A DNA stretch of 64,000 bases from Quercus robur (taxonomy: Eukaryota; Streptophyta; Magnoliopsida; Fagales; Fagaceae): NCBI RefSeq assembly GCF_932294415.1, contig NC_065538.1:77513834-77577833 (forward strand), in the 5' to 3' direction. Shown here one piece after another: positions 33,014 through 51,857 of this stretch (the first letter of the stretch is position 1; each line of letters opens with the position of its first letter). A program made the translations under genes and the position numbers. The notes below the pieces were generated by a model. The model worked only from the letters and a program-made list of their open reading frames with translations. It did not search any database and was not told the origin of the DNA.

Positions 33014-33100
33014 ATGGTGTTTCCGATGCATGTATCTTCCTTCTCACATGTGGGATCTACCCTCATATGAGAGGAAGGATGCATGTACCGGAAACACCAT
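33014..33100. mobile_element. Short foldback MITE upstream of a CRK
   Basis: An almost complete palindrome: ATGGTGTTTCCGATGCATG on the left pairs with CATGTACCGGAAACACCAT on the right. The paralogous spacer near 46590 lacks it. It sits about 450 bp upstream of the CRK start codon. Confidence 0.7.
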
Positions 33101-33545
33101 ATACCACCTCATTGGGTGGCTAGGGGGGATCAATTTCGGTGGGACCAGCTCTTTAAAAAAATGTACTGATCTACACACTACTTTTATATTTTTCCATCAT
33201 TCATTCCTCGGGTCAAAAATTGTAAATGTTGTTAAAAAAAACACATTTCTATCTACTTTGTACCTACAATAAATTGTTTTGTAAAATTTTTATTGGCCAT
33301 TGCTGTTTTACATATCATTGACTGACTTTAATTTTCCAAATGCGGTATTATTTTGAAGGTAGGTGGCTTGGCTTTCTTCATAGACCTCATTGGATAAAAA
33401 CCTCATTGGATCTCAGTATAACTGACAGAAATTTTCTAAGAATAAAAGAATAAAAAAGTTTTATTAACAAAACCTTATCCATGGTCCTGACTCATGATAT
33501 ATACCTGAGTCTGAGCAGTACAAGCACAAGACTGATCATATAAAT

Positions 33546-39505
<5,960 letters not shown>

Positions 39506-39721
39506 ACACATACAGTTGTATAAGATTGCTATTGGGTCTTGCAAGATGGTGAACTTAATATTGTAGCCTAAATTTCTACAAAATAGGAATAGGATACGTA
39601 TTGGGAAGGTCCATTTCATTGAGAAAATGATTGTTTGTATGAAGTTATTAGATAAGATTGTATGTTGTTAACTTGAGTTTCAATTAGCTCAAATAAAAAT
39701 TAAATCGTAATTAAAAAATGT

Positions 39722-39753
<32 letters not shown>

Positions 39754-40949
39754 GTTTTGAAAAAGCAAAATGACCCTTTCTTTTCCTCTCAAACCTTGTA
39801 ATCCTAATCCCACTCGGCCACTTTCACCCCGACCGTAAGGACAATCTTCGGTGCCAAAAATTAGTTAATGTCCATGTTGGTCTCTTTGTCGGCTCGGCTT
39901 CTCATAGTGCATTTGATACGTAGACCGCTGATGAACAAACGGACCTTAATTTGCACAAAATAAACAAGAGACCTGGACATAGGCCCAGTATATCTTTCAG
40001 TCATATCTCATGAGTGGGCCTACGGGATGACATGGACAGTCCAGACTTTGGATTCAAACAATACTTAGGGTGAGTTTGACATCATCTTCAAGTTTTAGCT
40101 TTTAGCTTTTATGTACAGCTTTTTAAAATTTCATTTTTTTTCTTAGTTTTTCAAAAAATTTCAAAGTACAAAGTATACTTTAGCATACTTTCATAAAAAA
40201 CTTTTCGAAAAAAAGTTAGATAAACTATTCCCAAATGGATCATCAGTGCTATTACCCAGAATAAGATTAATGGTGGGGGTCTACACTAGACCAGTTGAGA
40301 TAATGACACATAGCAAAAAATGGGCATGTGTCATGACCACAATGGTTAGGGAGTGCACTAGGGCAGTAAGCCCAAGTCAAGTCCCTCATAGGATTAGCCA
40401 CATTGTAATGACTAAGCTTATCAAACTAACCTCCAATGAAGGTAGCCGATTTGCTTCCAGCCCAATTGGCACCTATCACTCTCTTCAATTTTTGTGTTGC
40501 CTACTTACCAAATTATAAAAAAATAAAAAAATAAATAAAAAAAATCATGAGTGCTGTTTTCTTCCATCAAATCCCTTTTTGGAATCACATATTTTCACGT
40601 ACAATTATCTTTTATATTTTTTATTGCATATAATTAAATTTGCTTTTATCTTTTATATTTTTGATTACATATATTTTTTTTTACTAATTTGAGCATACAA
40701 CTATTTTAAATATTTTTTATATCATGTGTTACTAAATTTGATTTTACCTTTTGATGGTTTTGTGCCAAATCAACTAAACATGAATTCAAAAAGAATGTTA
40801 TATTACAAATCAATTGTTATTTTTATATAAAATTTATGAAAATAGCCATATAAATTCATTTGATATAAATAACTGGTGCACCATATATGGAAAATTAATA
40901 TATGAAAATCAATGCATTTAGTATTTACCCAATTAATTAACACATGGAC

Positions 40950-41000
<51 letters not shown>

Positions 41001-41099
41001 GAGGTGGAAGGCTAAATGAAAATAATTCAAATTCCATCTTAAATTTTATGCATAAAAAAAATAAATTTATATGCCACTTGTCTAAGAGATTCATAACAA
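39506..41099. other. Intergenic; holds the second copy of the 21055-22060 segment
   Basis: A poly-T run at 39721-39752. About 39770-40955 repeats 21055-22060 in the same orientation. A TA microsatellite lies at about 40957-40995. No gene seen. Confidence 0.6.
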
Positions 41100-41938
41100 G
41101 TAGTGAGTATATAGCATGCTTGGGTTAATGTGAAGATGGCATATTGTGAATGGCAATGTTGATCCCATGTGAAAGTGATATTGCACTCATCACAGTTTGC
41201 CACCTTAACAAGTTATGAGAAAAGCCATAAAATTTGTTGTGTATTTAGCATTATTGCTTTGAGAAAAAACCCATACTTTTGAAAGTTTGCGTGACCAATT
41301 AGTGGGTGCTTTTAATTACGACTTAATTAATTTTACACATGATTTCTTGCACTAAACATTCCTCTAATACTTAATTTTAGATTAAAAAAGAAGCTTGTAA
41401 CCTGATTGGAAGACATGCTATGGCATTATTGGTGCAATTTCCAGAGGGATAGGAAGCATGGACACGGACACAAGTAAGATACTATGACACAAAAAATTTT
41501 GAAAAATTAGAACACAACACAGCGAGGATCGATATGCAAATTAATTAATTATTAAATATATTTTATTTTTATTTTAGAAACTAGAATACAAACCAACAAA
41601 TAAGATCCAAAAGAATAAATAAAAGATAAGTATGTAATTATTCAAGATTGAAACCAAAAAGAAATAAACGATAAGTGTCCTGGCCATATCCAGAAATTTT
41701 AAAAAGGAAAAGAAAAAAGAAAGGACACAGCTGGAACACACATCCAAAAGTGTCCCAAACTTGTTCCGTGTCCGATATGGATATGACACCTCAAATGAAG
41801 TGTTCGTGCTTCCTAGCCAAAAGACTTCTATATCTTCATGAGGTCTCCTGGATTAAATTCATTCATAGGGACCTGAAGCCTAGCAATGTGTTGTTGAACC
41901 ATGACATGGTTGACAAAATATTAGATTTGTGCAAGGAT

Positions 41939-41973
<35 letters not shown>

Positions 41974-42583
41974 TATCAAGCTGTTTTCTTATAGATTATA
42001 ATAATAACAATAATTTCGGCACACAAAACAGTGGATACATGGCTCCAATATACGCAATGGAGGGACTACTCTCTGTAAAATTAGTTGTTTTTAGCTTTGG
42101 TGTGATCTTGCTCAAAATTATTAGTATGAAAAGCAATAATGACTTCTACCTTGCACAGCATGCCCCAACACTCCTTGCATATGGACATTTCTTTATCCTC
42201 TTGAATTGACAATTTTCCTACGTATAATCTCAATTGGGAAACAAAAATTTCTATAAAACATTACTGTTTAAACAATTAAACAGGCATGGAGACTATGGAA
42301 TGAAGAAAATGATTTGGAAATTGTGCACCCTTAATTTGTTGACGGAATCAAGCCAGCAATCGGAAGTCCAAAGACTCTTTCAAATCGGACTTTTGTGCGC
42401 ATACGATGATCCTGCACACAGGCCTACCATGTCCACTGTGGTGGCTCTTCTAGGAAGTGAATCAATGGAACTTTCACCACCAAGACAACCTGTACTCTCT
42501 GTTGGTAAAGTGGTTCCAAGTGGTCAGTCTTCAACAGCTCCTGTAAAAATGAACCTACTATTTCTATTATTTCACCATGGTGA
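41100..42583 (+). pseudogene. CRK relic: intron 1 piece joined to exons 5-7
   Basis: 41100-41290 resembles part of intron 1 of the CRK at 15027 (cccatgtgaaagtgat, tttgccaccttaacaag) and is followed by intron 4 and exon 5 sequence (from about 41383), so exons 2-4 were deleted. Exon 5 is split by a MITE (41450-41815). It still shows [13 protein letters not shown], but the DFG region is lost and runs into a TG microsatellite (about 41943-41968). Exon 6 (42032-42182) has APE changed to API and SDVFSFG to LVVFSFG, and its donor is GG instead of GT. Exon 7 (42284-42583) is frameshifted after the VDP position, the same lesion type as in the 22532 relic. Confidence 0.85.
41450..41815. mobile_element. 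Mutator-like MITE in CRK exon 5 relic, 366 bp
   Basis: Inverted ends are TAGGAAGCATGGACAC and, from the right, TAGGAAGCACGAACAC. The flanks (tccagaggg / gccaaaaga) are an imperfect 9-bp duplication of the CRK sequence that reads gccagagga in relatives. A 9-bp target suggests a Mutator-like element. Confidence 0.65.
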
Positions 42584-45031
42584 AGATTGACAAAGATGGG
42601 AACTGGATGCTATTCTGTTTAATGTACAAAAATTTCTAGAAGATAGGGAGGGGGACATCTTACCTAGACTAGATACACATTAATTTCAAGTTTGAACATG
42701 GTGAAGGCAAGGATTGTGCACGAGTTTGTGCAGCAAGATGCGGCTAGCAATTTTATTTATTTATTTATGGATAAATTGTTAGCCTAAAAAAGGTTATTCA
42801 GACAAATATTCAAGGTAAATGTGATGGTAATGTTCATACTATTTGTCGTGACGTGAGTGTGTTATAGTGGGACACACTTACAAATTACGATAGGCAAAGG
42901 ATACCAAAATATTTGAAGAAAAGTTCTATATCTGCAACATTTTCATAACAAATCATAAGTGGTAAGTTATTATTGGTTTAAATTTGAATCTACAACTTAA
43001 ATTACTTAACCTTAGTTCCGTGGAACAATATACTTACTATTGTTGAAACACGGAAAAATTGAAATTGTAGATCAAAACATTATGTGAAAGTATTGAGAAA
43101 ATACTGTAAACGTAGCATTTCTCATAATTGAACGGTTAGTTGGTCCATGTCATGTGGCCTTTCATTAATATTTTTTTTTTTATTTAAATAAACGTTTTTG
43201 GTGTTTTTTGCTACTAAAAGTAGATTTTTTAATTATAAAAATTTACAAATAAGTAAAAAACTAAGGACAAATTGAGAAAAAAGAGGCTAGAATCCTATGA
43301 AAAAATATTGCTCTTTTTATTCAAAGTTAGTTTCTTTCTCTTCTATATGCATGTCTGTGCTTCCTTCTTTTATTAGTTTAATTTTTTTTTTCCCTTCAAA
43401 AATTTGATGGGGGTGATAGTAGGTCCAAAGTAAATATATGTTTTATTCATAATCCTATTTTCTTTCTGAATTTTTCCAAAAGGATGATAAGGACTCATAG
43501 ATTTCATACATTGAAAGAGAAATTATAAAATTTAGTACATAATCAATCATAAATGATTTTCAAATTTTAAAATAATGTCTAGTTCTATTTTGAAAGATAA
43601 ATTTTTATATTTTTGGAAATATTTCGATAGATAATTGACTTGAAATATATTGAGCAACAATTATTTTCTGCCTTTTTAAAATCAAATTGCAAATGTATCC
43701 TTTAACTTTGGGTCATTTTGATTTTGTTCCTTCAAATTTAAAATTTTGAATTTTGGACCTTGACATCATATACAACATTTTGAATTGAGTCCTTCCATGA
43801 ATACCCATTACGAAGGAAACTCAAAATCAGGGTTCGCCCAACCACTAAGGCTGTTGGCATGGTTTTGAATATCGTTCCATTCCAATCAGAACAAACAAAA
43901 AATCTTGTACCGATATGTAAACAAGAACAATGACCCCCCCAATTCTACCACGGGTAAAATTACAGCCAATTCTAGACGTTTAAATCAGTTTCAACCAATA
44001 TTGGTCAAAATTAGATTGGGGCGGCAATAAAAAAAACTTTTGGCCTATTACTTATGTTCTAGAGTATTAATTATCAAAAGGCGTGCAATTTTTCTACCTC
44101 TCTTTCAACGGTTGGATTTCCTATATCCATGTGCCACATAAAATAGTTCTATATATAAAAAGAATCATAATTAATATGTTATTCTAAAATATGTAGCTCC
44201 GTATAACATAACCATAACATATAACTATTAATAACTACCATAACAATTAAATTTTATATTTAGAAATTTAAAAATAAATAAATAAAGAAAAAAAATCATT
44301 TAATGTTACATTTTTGTTCATCTCACAAATTACAGACAAGTCTTGTAAATTTGGGATTCAAGTGATTATTGAACGTTTAACACTAATACCATATTTTGTG
44401 ATAGCCCTTGTTCAAATCTTACATTCCCCTCCCCACTATTTATCTATCAAAAAGAAAATAAAAAACATGTAAATTTACTATTCATGAATAACAAATCGTG
44501 GAAAAAGAAGTCTATGATTACCAGGGGCAAAACCATAAATTTTTTTTCTGTGGAAGCCAAGACTAAACTATCATTTTGAATCTCCATTCAAGTAAAAACT
44601 CAAAGCACTATGAGAGCATCATATCTTTCTAAATCCTTTTGAGTATGCAAAAAATTCCTAGTTTGCAAGACACATGTATAAAAAATATTTTAGAAAAAGG
44701 ATTCAATATCTTGACCTTAATGTGGCAATGTGGCATTATGCTGTAAGAGTAAATCATTTGGCATCAAATTTAACTCTTCTTTAAATAATCAAATGATTAA
44801 AAGTACAAACATAAGAAAAAAAATGTATTCATCAATGGATAATCAGTTGGGTTTATAAATTAATAAGATAAAAACAAAAATTTTAAGCCACAAGATAAAT
44901 AAACTAAAATTGAACTGAAATATAATTGAAAAGGGAAGAAAAATTTTGTAACTCTCAAGGTTGTAAAGTCATTTTCCCTTAACTTCAATTAAGAAAACAC
45001 TTTATTAAGAAAAAAAAAAGTAGTTGAATAA

Positions 45032-45213
45032 GGGGTTTGGCTTAGTTCCAGTATTTTTTTAACAGGAATCTCCTTTTGTTTTAATGAGAAGCTGCCACAT
45101 TACCGACTAACTAAATAAAAGGTGGAGATTAAAACTTACTACCACTTGCCATTGTATATTTAAAACAAAATGAGACCTCTAGTTAAAAAGATACTAGAGG
45201 TAAGCTAAACCCC
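45032..45213. mobile_element. TIR MITE, 182 bp
   Basis: TGAATAA flanks both sides (45025-45031, 45214-45220). Inverted ends are GGGGTTTGGCTTAGTTCCAG and, from the right, GGGGTTTAGCTTACCTCTAG. The other spacer copy has the empty site near 32870 (gttgattaagaa). The family is not identified. Confidence 0.75.
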
Positions 45214-45463
45214 TGAATAAGAATGTGATGTGACTATAAGACCACTATATGAGACCACGAAATGGTAGGAAGTCAATGAAGAGTATAAGACTAAGAAAAA
45301 TTACACCAAGTTGAGAATCTTTTAGAATTGAGTGGTTCGTGGCTGTAAAGTAGAGTACGGGAAGGGGAAATTACTAGAAAGTTGAACGAAAGCTTCTAAA
45401 AAAAACTAGTAAAAAAATAAATAAATAAGAGAAAGGAAGAAGGGTTGATTGGCTAATGGCTAA

Positions 45464-45695
45464 GAGCACTCACATCAATGGGTGCAAAATAGAAAAAGTG
45501 TGTAAATATACATGGTTACGGTAATATACACATTAGCTATAGTAACTGTGTATATTTACACGATTATTGTAGCTATTTATTTAATATTTTATTAATTTAA
45601 TATTTTCGGTTTTACATAGTTATTGTAGCTGTATATTTAATATTTTATTAATTTTCTATTTTCAATTTTACTTTTCTCTATCCTTATAGCAAACC

Positions 45696-45731
<36 letters not shown>

Positions 45732-46277
45732 TCAATGACCAAGGTCTAGGAGAGCTTGGGATTACTTGGATTTTTTGGTGGTGGTAAGGCAGTTGTCGAG
45801 AAGGATTAAGGAATATTTGTTTCAGATCAGGTTGAAGATGGTTTTCTTTTGATGGGTTTTGGAGGCTTCATTAATACTCATTAATGGCTAGATTTTACGA
45901 TAGTTGCAACACAATGGTGCCCGATTGATTTTCTATTGGGATTGATTGGTGGTAGGATGGCTGATTTTGGGTTGTCACTTCATGGTGGTGGGGATGGGTA
46001 CGTTTATGGGTATGAATTTTCTAGGTTGATATGATTCTCTAGGTTTATGGGTATGAAGTTTTCCATAAAATTTTGGGTTGCTATGATTTTCTAGGTCTAT
46101 GGTTGATATGATTTTTTTTTTTTTTTTGGGAATATTTTGGGTTGTTCTTGAGTTGTTGTGTGGTGATCTTTGTTGCTCTTGCATTTGTGAAAGTGCCTTG
46201 GATGGTGGGGAGGAGATTGTGGTTGGGCTACAAATTGAGTCTCTGTATATAGAAAGAGAGTGAGAAGATAAGGATTG

Positions 46278-46328
<51 letters not shown>

Positions 46329-46496
46329 AAATTGAAGGAAATAATTAAAAATTGTTAAAGAATAAATATTTTATTGAATAAATTTGTAGAATAGGTAATG
46401 TGATGTTGGTGTTTTTCAAAAGTGTTTGTGTAAAATAGAAAAATTAAGTTCTTATTATATAAGAGAGAGAAATTATACAAATTGATGCGGCTCCTC
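45464..46496. mobile_element. Tourist/Harbinger-like element, 1.03 kb
   Basis: TAA lies on both sides. The left end is GAGCACTCACATCAATGG and the right end reads GAGGAGCCGCATCAAT in reverse complement. It carries two microsatellites, CT (45699-45727) and GA (46281-46326). Same family as 7928, 9392 and 50768. Absent from the paralogous spacer. Confidence 0.75.
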
Positions 46497-46995
46497 TAAT
46501 GTGTTTGGGAAAGCAATTTGGGGCCTAAAAGAGACATCAATAGGTGGGACTTTGCTATCAGTGGTGGTGGGTGGGTGGGTTGAGGGATCAATTACCTTGG
46601 GACCAACTCATAAAAAAAATAAATAAAAAAAAAAAAGTATTGACTCACTATTTTTTTCTATCATTCACAACTCCCAGTAAAAATTGTAAAATTTTTTATA
46701 TGTACTAGCATTTTTCAGTTACATTTCTACCTAGTTTGTACCTACAATTAATAAAATGTTTTGTGGGGCCGTAGCTGTTCTACACATCGTTGAGTGACTT
46801 TAATTTTCCAATGTTGTATCATTCTGAAAAGTGCAAGGGTAAGTGGCTCGGCTTTCTTCACAGACTTCATTGGATCTCAATATTGGAAAATTATTGTGTA
46901 TACTTCTCTCCCTCTCAGATAGGGGTGGATCCTGACTCATGACACATTAGACTTCTGACTCTGAGCATTACGAGCACAAGACCGATCATATAAAT

Positions 46996-49018
46996 ATAGG
47001 CATCCCATTTTTTAGTGTGCCCATGCACCTAGCAGTCCTTTCCATACTCACCTCCCTAAGCCTTATGAGTGAAGCAGCCCAATACAATTACCATTTCTGT
47101 TCAAACCAAACCAGTTTCACTGCCAATAGTACCTACCATTCTAACCTCAACAACCTTCTCCTTTTCCTTTTTGTAAATTCCACTCGCGAAATTGGTTTCT
47201 ACAACACCACAGTGGGTCAGACTCAAACACCAAAGAACACTATTTACGGCTCTCACCACCAATAAGTGTCGATATTGCATGTCAACCGCAACCAAAGAGA
47301 TGGTTCAGTTGTTCTGTGTTGAAAACACACACAAGCTCAAGGTCCTACAATGGTGGGTCGAGAATCACACAAAGAAAAGAGAAAGTAGGAATTGAGACAT
47401 TGTGAATGATTCATTATTCATAAAATATCAAGCTCTGCCCTTTATAGAGTGAAAGCAGAGTGGCAGGAAAGCATAACAGAATAACAAACTATCCATTTGG
47501 CCAATACAAAGAGGATAAGTGTCAAAACAGAAAAACAGAGTAACCAACTACAACTGCTGCATAAAGGACAAGCCGTCTTATGCACTGCTACTCTATACTA
47601 CAGGTAGTTTAACAAACTATATACAAAACTACAATGTACAAGATCAAACTACTACTTAACACTCCCCTTCAAGATGAACTGTATATATTTACTAAGTTCA
47701 TCTTGGACAAAAGATAATAGAATTGCTTATGTCCAAGAGCCTTAGTGAAAAAATCAACTATTTGGTGTCTAGTGGGAACATGAAATGTTTTAATCACCCC
47801 ATCTTGGATTTTCTCTCGAATGAAGTGACAATCAATCTCGATATGCTTTGTCCTCTTGTGAAACACTGGATTTGCAACAATGTATAAGGCCGCCTTGCTG
47901 TCACAATAAAGGGAAGCAACTTGATTGTGTTCTAACAAGCTACTTGAGTATCAAAGTACCAAGGTCCTTGAGTTTGAACTTGTTGAGGGAGAGGAAAAGT
48001 TGCTTGTATACGAGTTCATGCCTAACAAAGGCCTTGGTAGTTTTATTTTTGGTTTTTTTCTTCCTACATTTTATGTTATAAGCTTGATAGTATTTTAGAT
48101 ATCTTGAAGATTTATGGAATTCACATTTATACATGATGTCATAACTTAAAATTAATATTAAATTTCAAATTCAAAAATGCGCTCACAACTTGACTGGGAT
48201 ACTTGCTATAACATTATCAGTGGGATTGCTAAAGGACTTCTATATCTTCGTGAGGACTCTACACTTAAAATCGTTCACAAGGACTTGAAGCCTAGTAATG
48301 TGTTGTTGGACCATGACATGGTTGCCAAAATATCAAATTTTGGAATGGCAAGGATCTGTAGTGAAAACCAAAATATAGATAGCACCAAGAGAGTTGTAGG
48401 AACATAGTAAGCCACTTCTTCTTTTATTTCTCTTCTTATTGGTTTTTTTAATAAAAATTTTAAAAAAAAATACTAATTTTGGTATCCAAAAAGTGGGTAC
48501 ATGGCTCCATAATATGCAATGGAGGAGTATTCTCTGTGTAGTCTGATGTCTTTAGATTTGGTGTAATCTTGCTTGAGATTATTAGTGGGAAAAGAAGTAG
48601 TGACATCTATCTTACAAAACATACACTGACACTCCTTACATATGTAAGTTAACTTTTGTCTGCTTGAATTAGAATTAGACAAAGTGAAAATGGGACGGCA
48701 TATATGAAATGTAACTCCATTTGCAATCTAAATTGATAGGCATGGAGACTGTGGTGTGAAAATAAAGTGTTGAGTTCATGGACAACTACTTGATGGAATC
48801 ATGTTGGACATCAGAAATTGTAAGGTGCATACATATTGGACTTTTGTGAGTGAAGGAAAATCCACAAGATAGACCCACCATGTAGACTGTGGTAGTTTTG
48901 TTGGGAAGTAAATTAATACCACTTCCTAAACCAAAACACCCTGCATTCTCTCCAGATAAATTGATTCAGATTGGTGATTTATATGAGTTTAGCTTTTCTA
49001 GCATTTGGACCACAATGA
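46996..49018 (+). pseudogene. Rearranged CRK pseudogene containing a copia fragment
   Basis: A copy of the CRK at 33546. The first ATG is ATA (46996). The signal peptide and start of Gnk2 domain 1 follow (ANSTYHSNLNNLL), with a deletion and frameshift at about 47252 that removes the first Cys of the motif. At 47317 the gene breaks into copia sequence and resumes at about 47982 in exon 4 ([10 protein letters not shown]; to 48051). The rest of exon 1 through most of exon 4 is gone. The exon 5 acceptor is AA instead of AG. The kinase core reads HKD for HRD and NFG for DFG. Exon 6 has a stop right after AP and a 1-bp loss. Exon 7 (48740-49018) has several stops. Beyond doubt non-functional. Confidence 0.9.
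47317..47981 (-). mobile_element. Truncated copia element with one LTR, internally deleted
   Basis: An LTR at 47317-47661 (TGTTGAAAACAC...CTTAACA on the + strand). Next to it is a purine tract on the minus strand (cttgaaggggag) and the RNase H end (47938-47669: [24 protein letters not shown]). 47942-47981 encodes an RT motif (FKLKDLGTL) in the same orientation, so the segment between the RT and the RNase H is missing. The left junction is a normal LTR edge; the right junction joins CRK exon 4 directly. Confidence 0.8.
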
Positions 49019-49049
49019 ACGCATACAAATTGTATAAGATTGCCATTGG

Positions 49050-49898
49050 GTCCCAACCTTGTGGTATGATCACACAAACCCATGGTCTTCGGCAAGGGGA
49101 TCCACTTTCCCCTATCTTTTCCTACTTTGTGCAGAACGGTTGTCGGCATTGCTGCACAAGGCAACGCAAAGGAATGACTTGAAAGGATTGGCTACCTCAA
49201 CTAGGGGACCAAGAATTTCACACTCATTCTTTACTGATGATAGCTTGATATTTTGTCAAGCAATGGAGAAGGAAGGGGTTGAAGTACAAAGAATTTTGCA
49301 AGTCTATGAGTCCTCTTCGGGACAACAACTAAATAGAAACAAGACAACACTCTTCTTCAGTAGCAATACTCCTACACGTACATAGGAAGCCATCAAGTCC
49401 ATGTTTGGTGCTCAAGTTATTAAACCTCATGAATCCTATCTAGGATTGCCCTCATTGATTGGGAAGTCAAAGAAGAACACATTTGCCCAATTCAAACAAA
49501 AACTAGCATCCAAGCTTGCGGGTTGGAAGGAAAAGCTTCTGTCAAATGTGGGTAAGGAAGTGTTGATTAAGGCGGTTGCACAAGCCGTCCCTTCTTACAC
49601 GATAAGCTGTTTCAAGCTCCCGAATGCTCTATGTGATGAGATGACTGGAATGGTGAGGCAATTTTGGTGGGGGCAAGTGAAGAATGAGAAGAAGGTGGCT
49701 TGGATGAACTAGGATAAAATGTATTTACCGAAGGATAAGGGAGGGATGGGTTTTAGAGACTTGAAGTCCTTCAATCTTGCCCTATTAGCTAAACAGGGTT
49801 GAAGACTTCGAACTAGTTCTTCTTCCCTCTTTTCTCGGGTTTATAAGGCTAAATACTTCTCTAATGGGGACTTTGCACTTTCCTATAAGAGTAATTTG
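49050..49898 (+). pseudogene. LINE reverse transcriptase relic fused to the CRK pseudogene end
   Basis: L1-type RT pieces in order: GLRQGDPLSP, SFFTDDSLIFCQA (catalytic FxDD), YLGLPSLIGKSKK, LAGWKEKLLSNVGKEVLIKA, QFWWGQVKNEKKVAW, GGMGFRDLKSFNLALLAKQG. A frameshift near 49110 and stops at about 49384 and 49710 and after KQG disable it. Its left edge is abrupt, directly after CRK 3' flank sequence shared with the gene at 33546. No poly-A or target duplication is visible. Confidence 0.85.
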
Positions 49899-49900
49899 TA

Positions 49901-50033
49901 GGTACTCCCGAAGTACGGTGAATAATGCTTCATCCTCTCACATTCATGGCATGATCCACTCATTAAATTCATGGTGAGGTCCACCACGAATATGAAAGGA
50001 TGGAGCATTATTTTGCTATACTTCGACAGTACC
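49901..50033. mobile_element. Palindromic Stowaway/Mariner-like MITE, 133 bp
   Basis: The two halves are inverted copies (GGTACTCCCGAAGTACG and, from the right, GGTACTGTCGAAGTATAG; then AATAATGCT and CATCCT in both). TA flanks each side (49899-49900, 50034-50035). Confidence 0.7.
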
Positions 50034-50035
50034 TA

Positions 50036-50767
50036 AGTATTTTCCCTCTAATAAGAATATGCCACATCATCATGTTTGGTGAAAACTCTTTGGTTTATAC
50101 TCTCCAATAAGAACATGCCACATTATCATATTAATAAAACATAAGTACACCTAATCACATACAGTAATATCTTAATAAACACCATATTTCTGGTTTTAAG
50201 TAAAATAAAATGTGGTTTTTATTAGGTGTGGTAAGATGTATTGAGTTTTAAGTAAAAGATTGATATGACAATCTCTTATTACATAGTGTAAAACATTAAT
50301 TTTACACATCATCCTTACCAAATTCAAACTTATATATATATAAAATTTCGAAATGGTATACGTCGGTATTAATTGGTTTCAAAATAACTTTCATGAAATT
50401 AATTACAAGTAAGATCTACTATAAATATAGTGAAATATTAACGAATACCCTAAGGACATTAGTTTATGAACTATTTTTAGAAATATTTTATGAAAAAATG
50501 ATAAAACAATTAATTTCTTTAACAATTTTTTTAGATTTTTCATAAAAATAGTGTCAAAATTTTTAAACATAATTTATTAACAATTACTCTAGATTTCTAT
50601 AAGGGCACTCATTACAATAATTTTTAAATATAAAATTACTGTTAAGAAAAGAATTATCAAATCACCGCACTCTAAAAGCATCTAATAATTACTCAAAAGC
50701 CATGCATTGAAGTTGATATTTAGACCTTTTGGGTTTTTATGGACAAATGCTCCTAATCTAAATGTAA
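50036..50767. other. AT-rich intergenic, nothing recognised
   Basis: No gene, repeat structure or coding similarity seen apart from short A/T runs. Confidence 0.5.
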
Positions 50768-50795
50768 GAGCAACAGCATCAGTAAGTGTAAAAGT

Positions 50796-51226
50796 CAGTG
50801 GCAGAGCTAGGAATTTATATTTGGGGGGGCCATGTATACAAGTAAGCCCTAGATGCATTGGGATGAAAATTAGAATTTTTTTTCTCTTTTATTTGTTGAG
50901 GTAATTGTTTTTTTAGCCTAATTTGTTGAGGTAATTGTTAAAATACCTATATTCATTTTAAAGATGCTAAATGTGTAATTATTGTAATTTGTTGACATGT
51001 ATTTGTGGATTATATTTTATTGAAATGAAAATTGTATTTATTTTTAGACTTTATATAGGTATATTATCAAGGATGGGGGCCAAAATGACAAAATTATTTA
51101 AGAATCTTCAAATTATTTAAGATATTTAAAAAAAATTATAAAATTTTTAAAAAATTTTGGGGGGCCAAGCGGAAAAATTTTGGGGGGGCCAAGGCCCCCC
51201 TCAGTCCTTAAGTGGCTTCGCCACTA
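50796..51226. mobile_element. hAT-like MITE, 431 bp, nested
   Basis: Exact 8-bp target duplication GTAAAAGT at 50788-50795 and 51227-51234. Ends are CAGTGGCAGAGC and ...TTCGCCACTA, close to the CAGTGGC type of hAT ends. Removing it restores the host sequence of the surrounding Tourist-like element. Confidence 0.85.
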
Positions 51227-51580
51227 GTAAAAGTTTCCTTCTATTTTACATTAAAAACTTATTTTTTCTATTTTACACACTCATTTTTACAAAACACCCA
51301 CATCAGTTTATCTATTCTACACATTTATTCATTAAAATATTTATTCTTTTATAATTTTTTATTATTTCCTCACTCACTACCCATCTCTCTCATATACCCA
51401 ACACTGCCAAAAAAATACTAAAATATTAAATACACGAGTTACAATAACCGTGCATATATGCACGGTTACTATAATAATGGTACATTTATGCATAATTTTA
51501 CACCCATTAATATAGATGGTTTTTTAGTCAAAATATGCATATCTCAATACTTTTTTCTATTTTACACTATTTTGCACTTA

Positions 51581-51857
51581 GAGGGAGTTTGGATTCGAAT
51601 TATAAATGGCTGCATTTGCGTTTTCTGACTTTTTTTTTTCTTTTTTTTTTTTTTTTCCAGTCGCAGTATTTGACCAAGTCAACCGTGAATAGTGCATGGA
51701 TACACTGTTCACGGACCCACAAATTCCACTTTTCAATCACTTTTTCATTAAAAATGGGTCCCACAACACTATTTACATATTTAAAAATTATTTTACTACA
51801 GTATTTTCAGTTTTCAGTTGTCAATTTCAACAAAATAAGTTCTATCTAAACAGATCC
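51581..51857. mobile_element. Second Tourist-like MITE nested in 50768-51875
   Basis: TTA on both sides (51578-51580, 51858-51860). Ends are GAGGGAGTTTGGATTCG and, from the right, GGATCTGTTTAGATAGA, of the TTTGGAT class common among plant MITEs. Confidence 0.7.

Larger units (their letters stand above)
29050..33545. repeat. Spacer, first copy of a segmental duplication (with 42584-46995)
   Basis: Starting right after the CRK relic (both copies begin agattgacaaagatgggaac), the spacer is collinear with 42584-46995 up to the next CRK start. Insertions seen only here are 29989-31729 and 33014-33100. No protein gene recognised. The last 250 bp are the upstream region of the CRK at 33546. Confidence 0.8.
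42584..46995. repeat. Spacer, second copy of a segmental duplication (with 29050-33545)
   Basis: Collinear with 29050-33545. It lacks the 1.74 kb element found there but has its own insertions at 45032-45213 and 45464-46496. No protein gene recognised. Confidence 0.8.

Noticed and set aside
47017..47265. Short CRK-like protein as a real gene
   Set aside because: The original ATG is lost, the frame starts at GTG or an inner ATG, and it ends in a frameshift before the first Gnk2 Cys motif.
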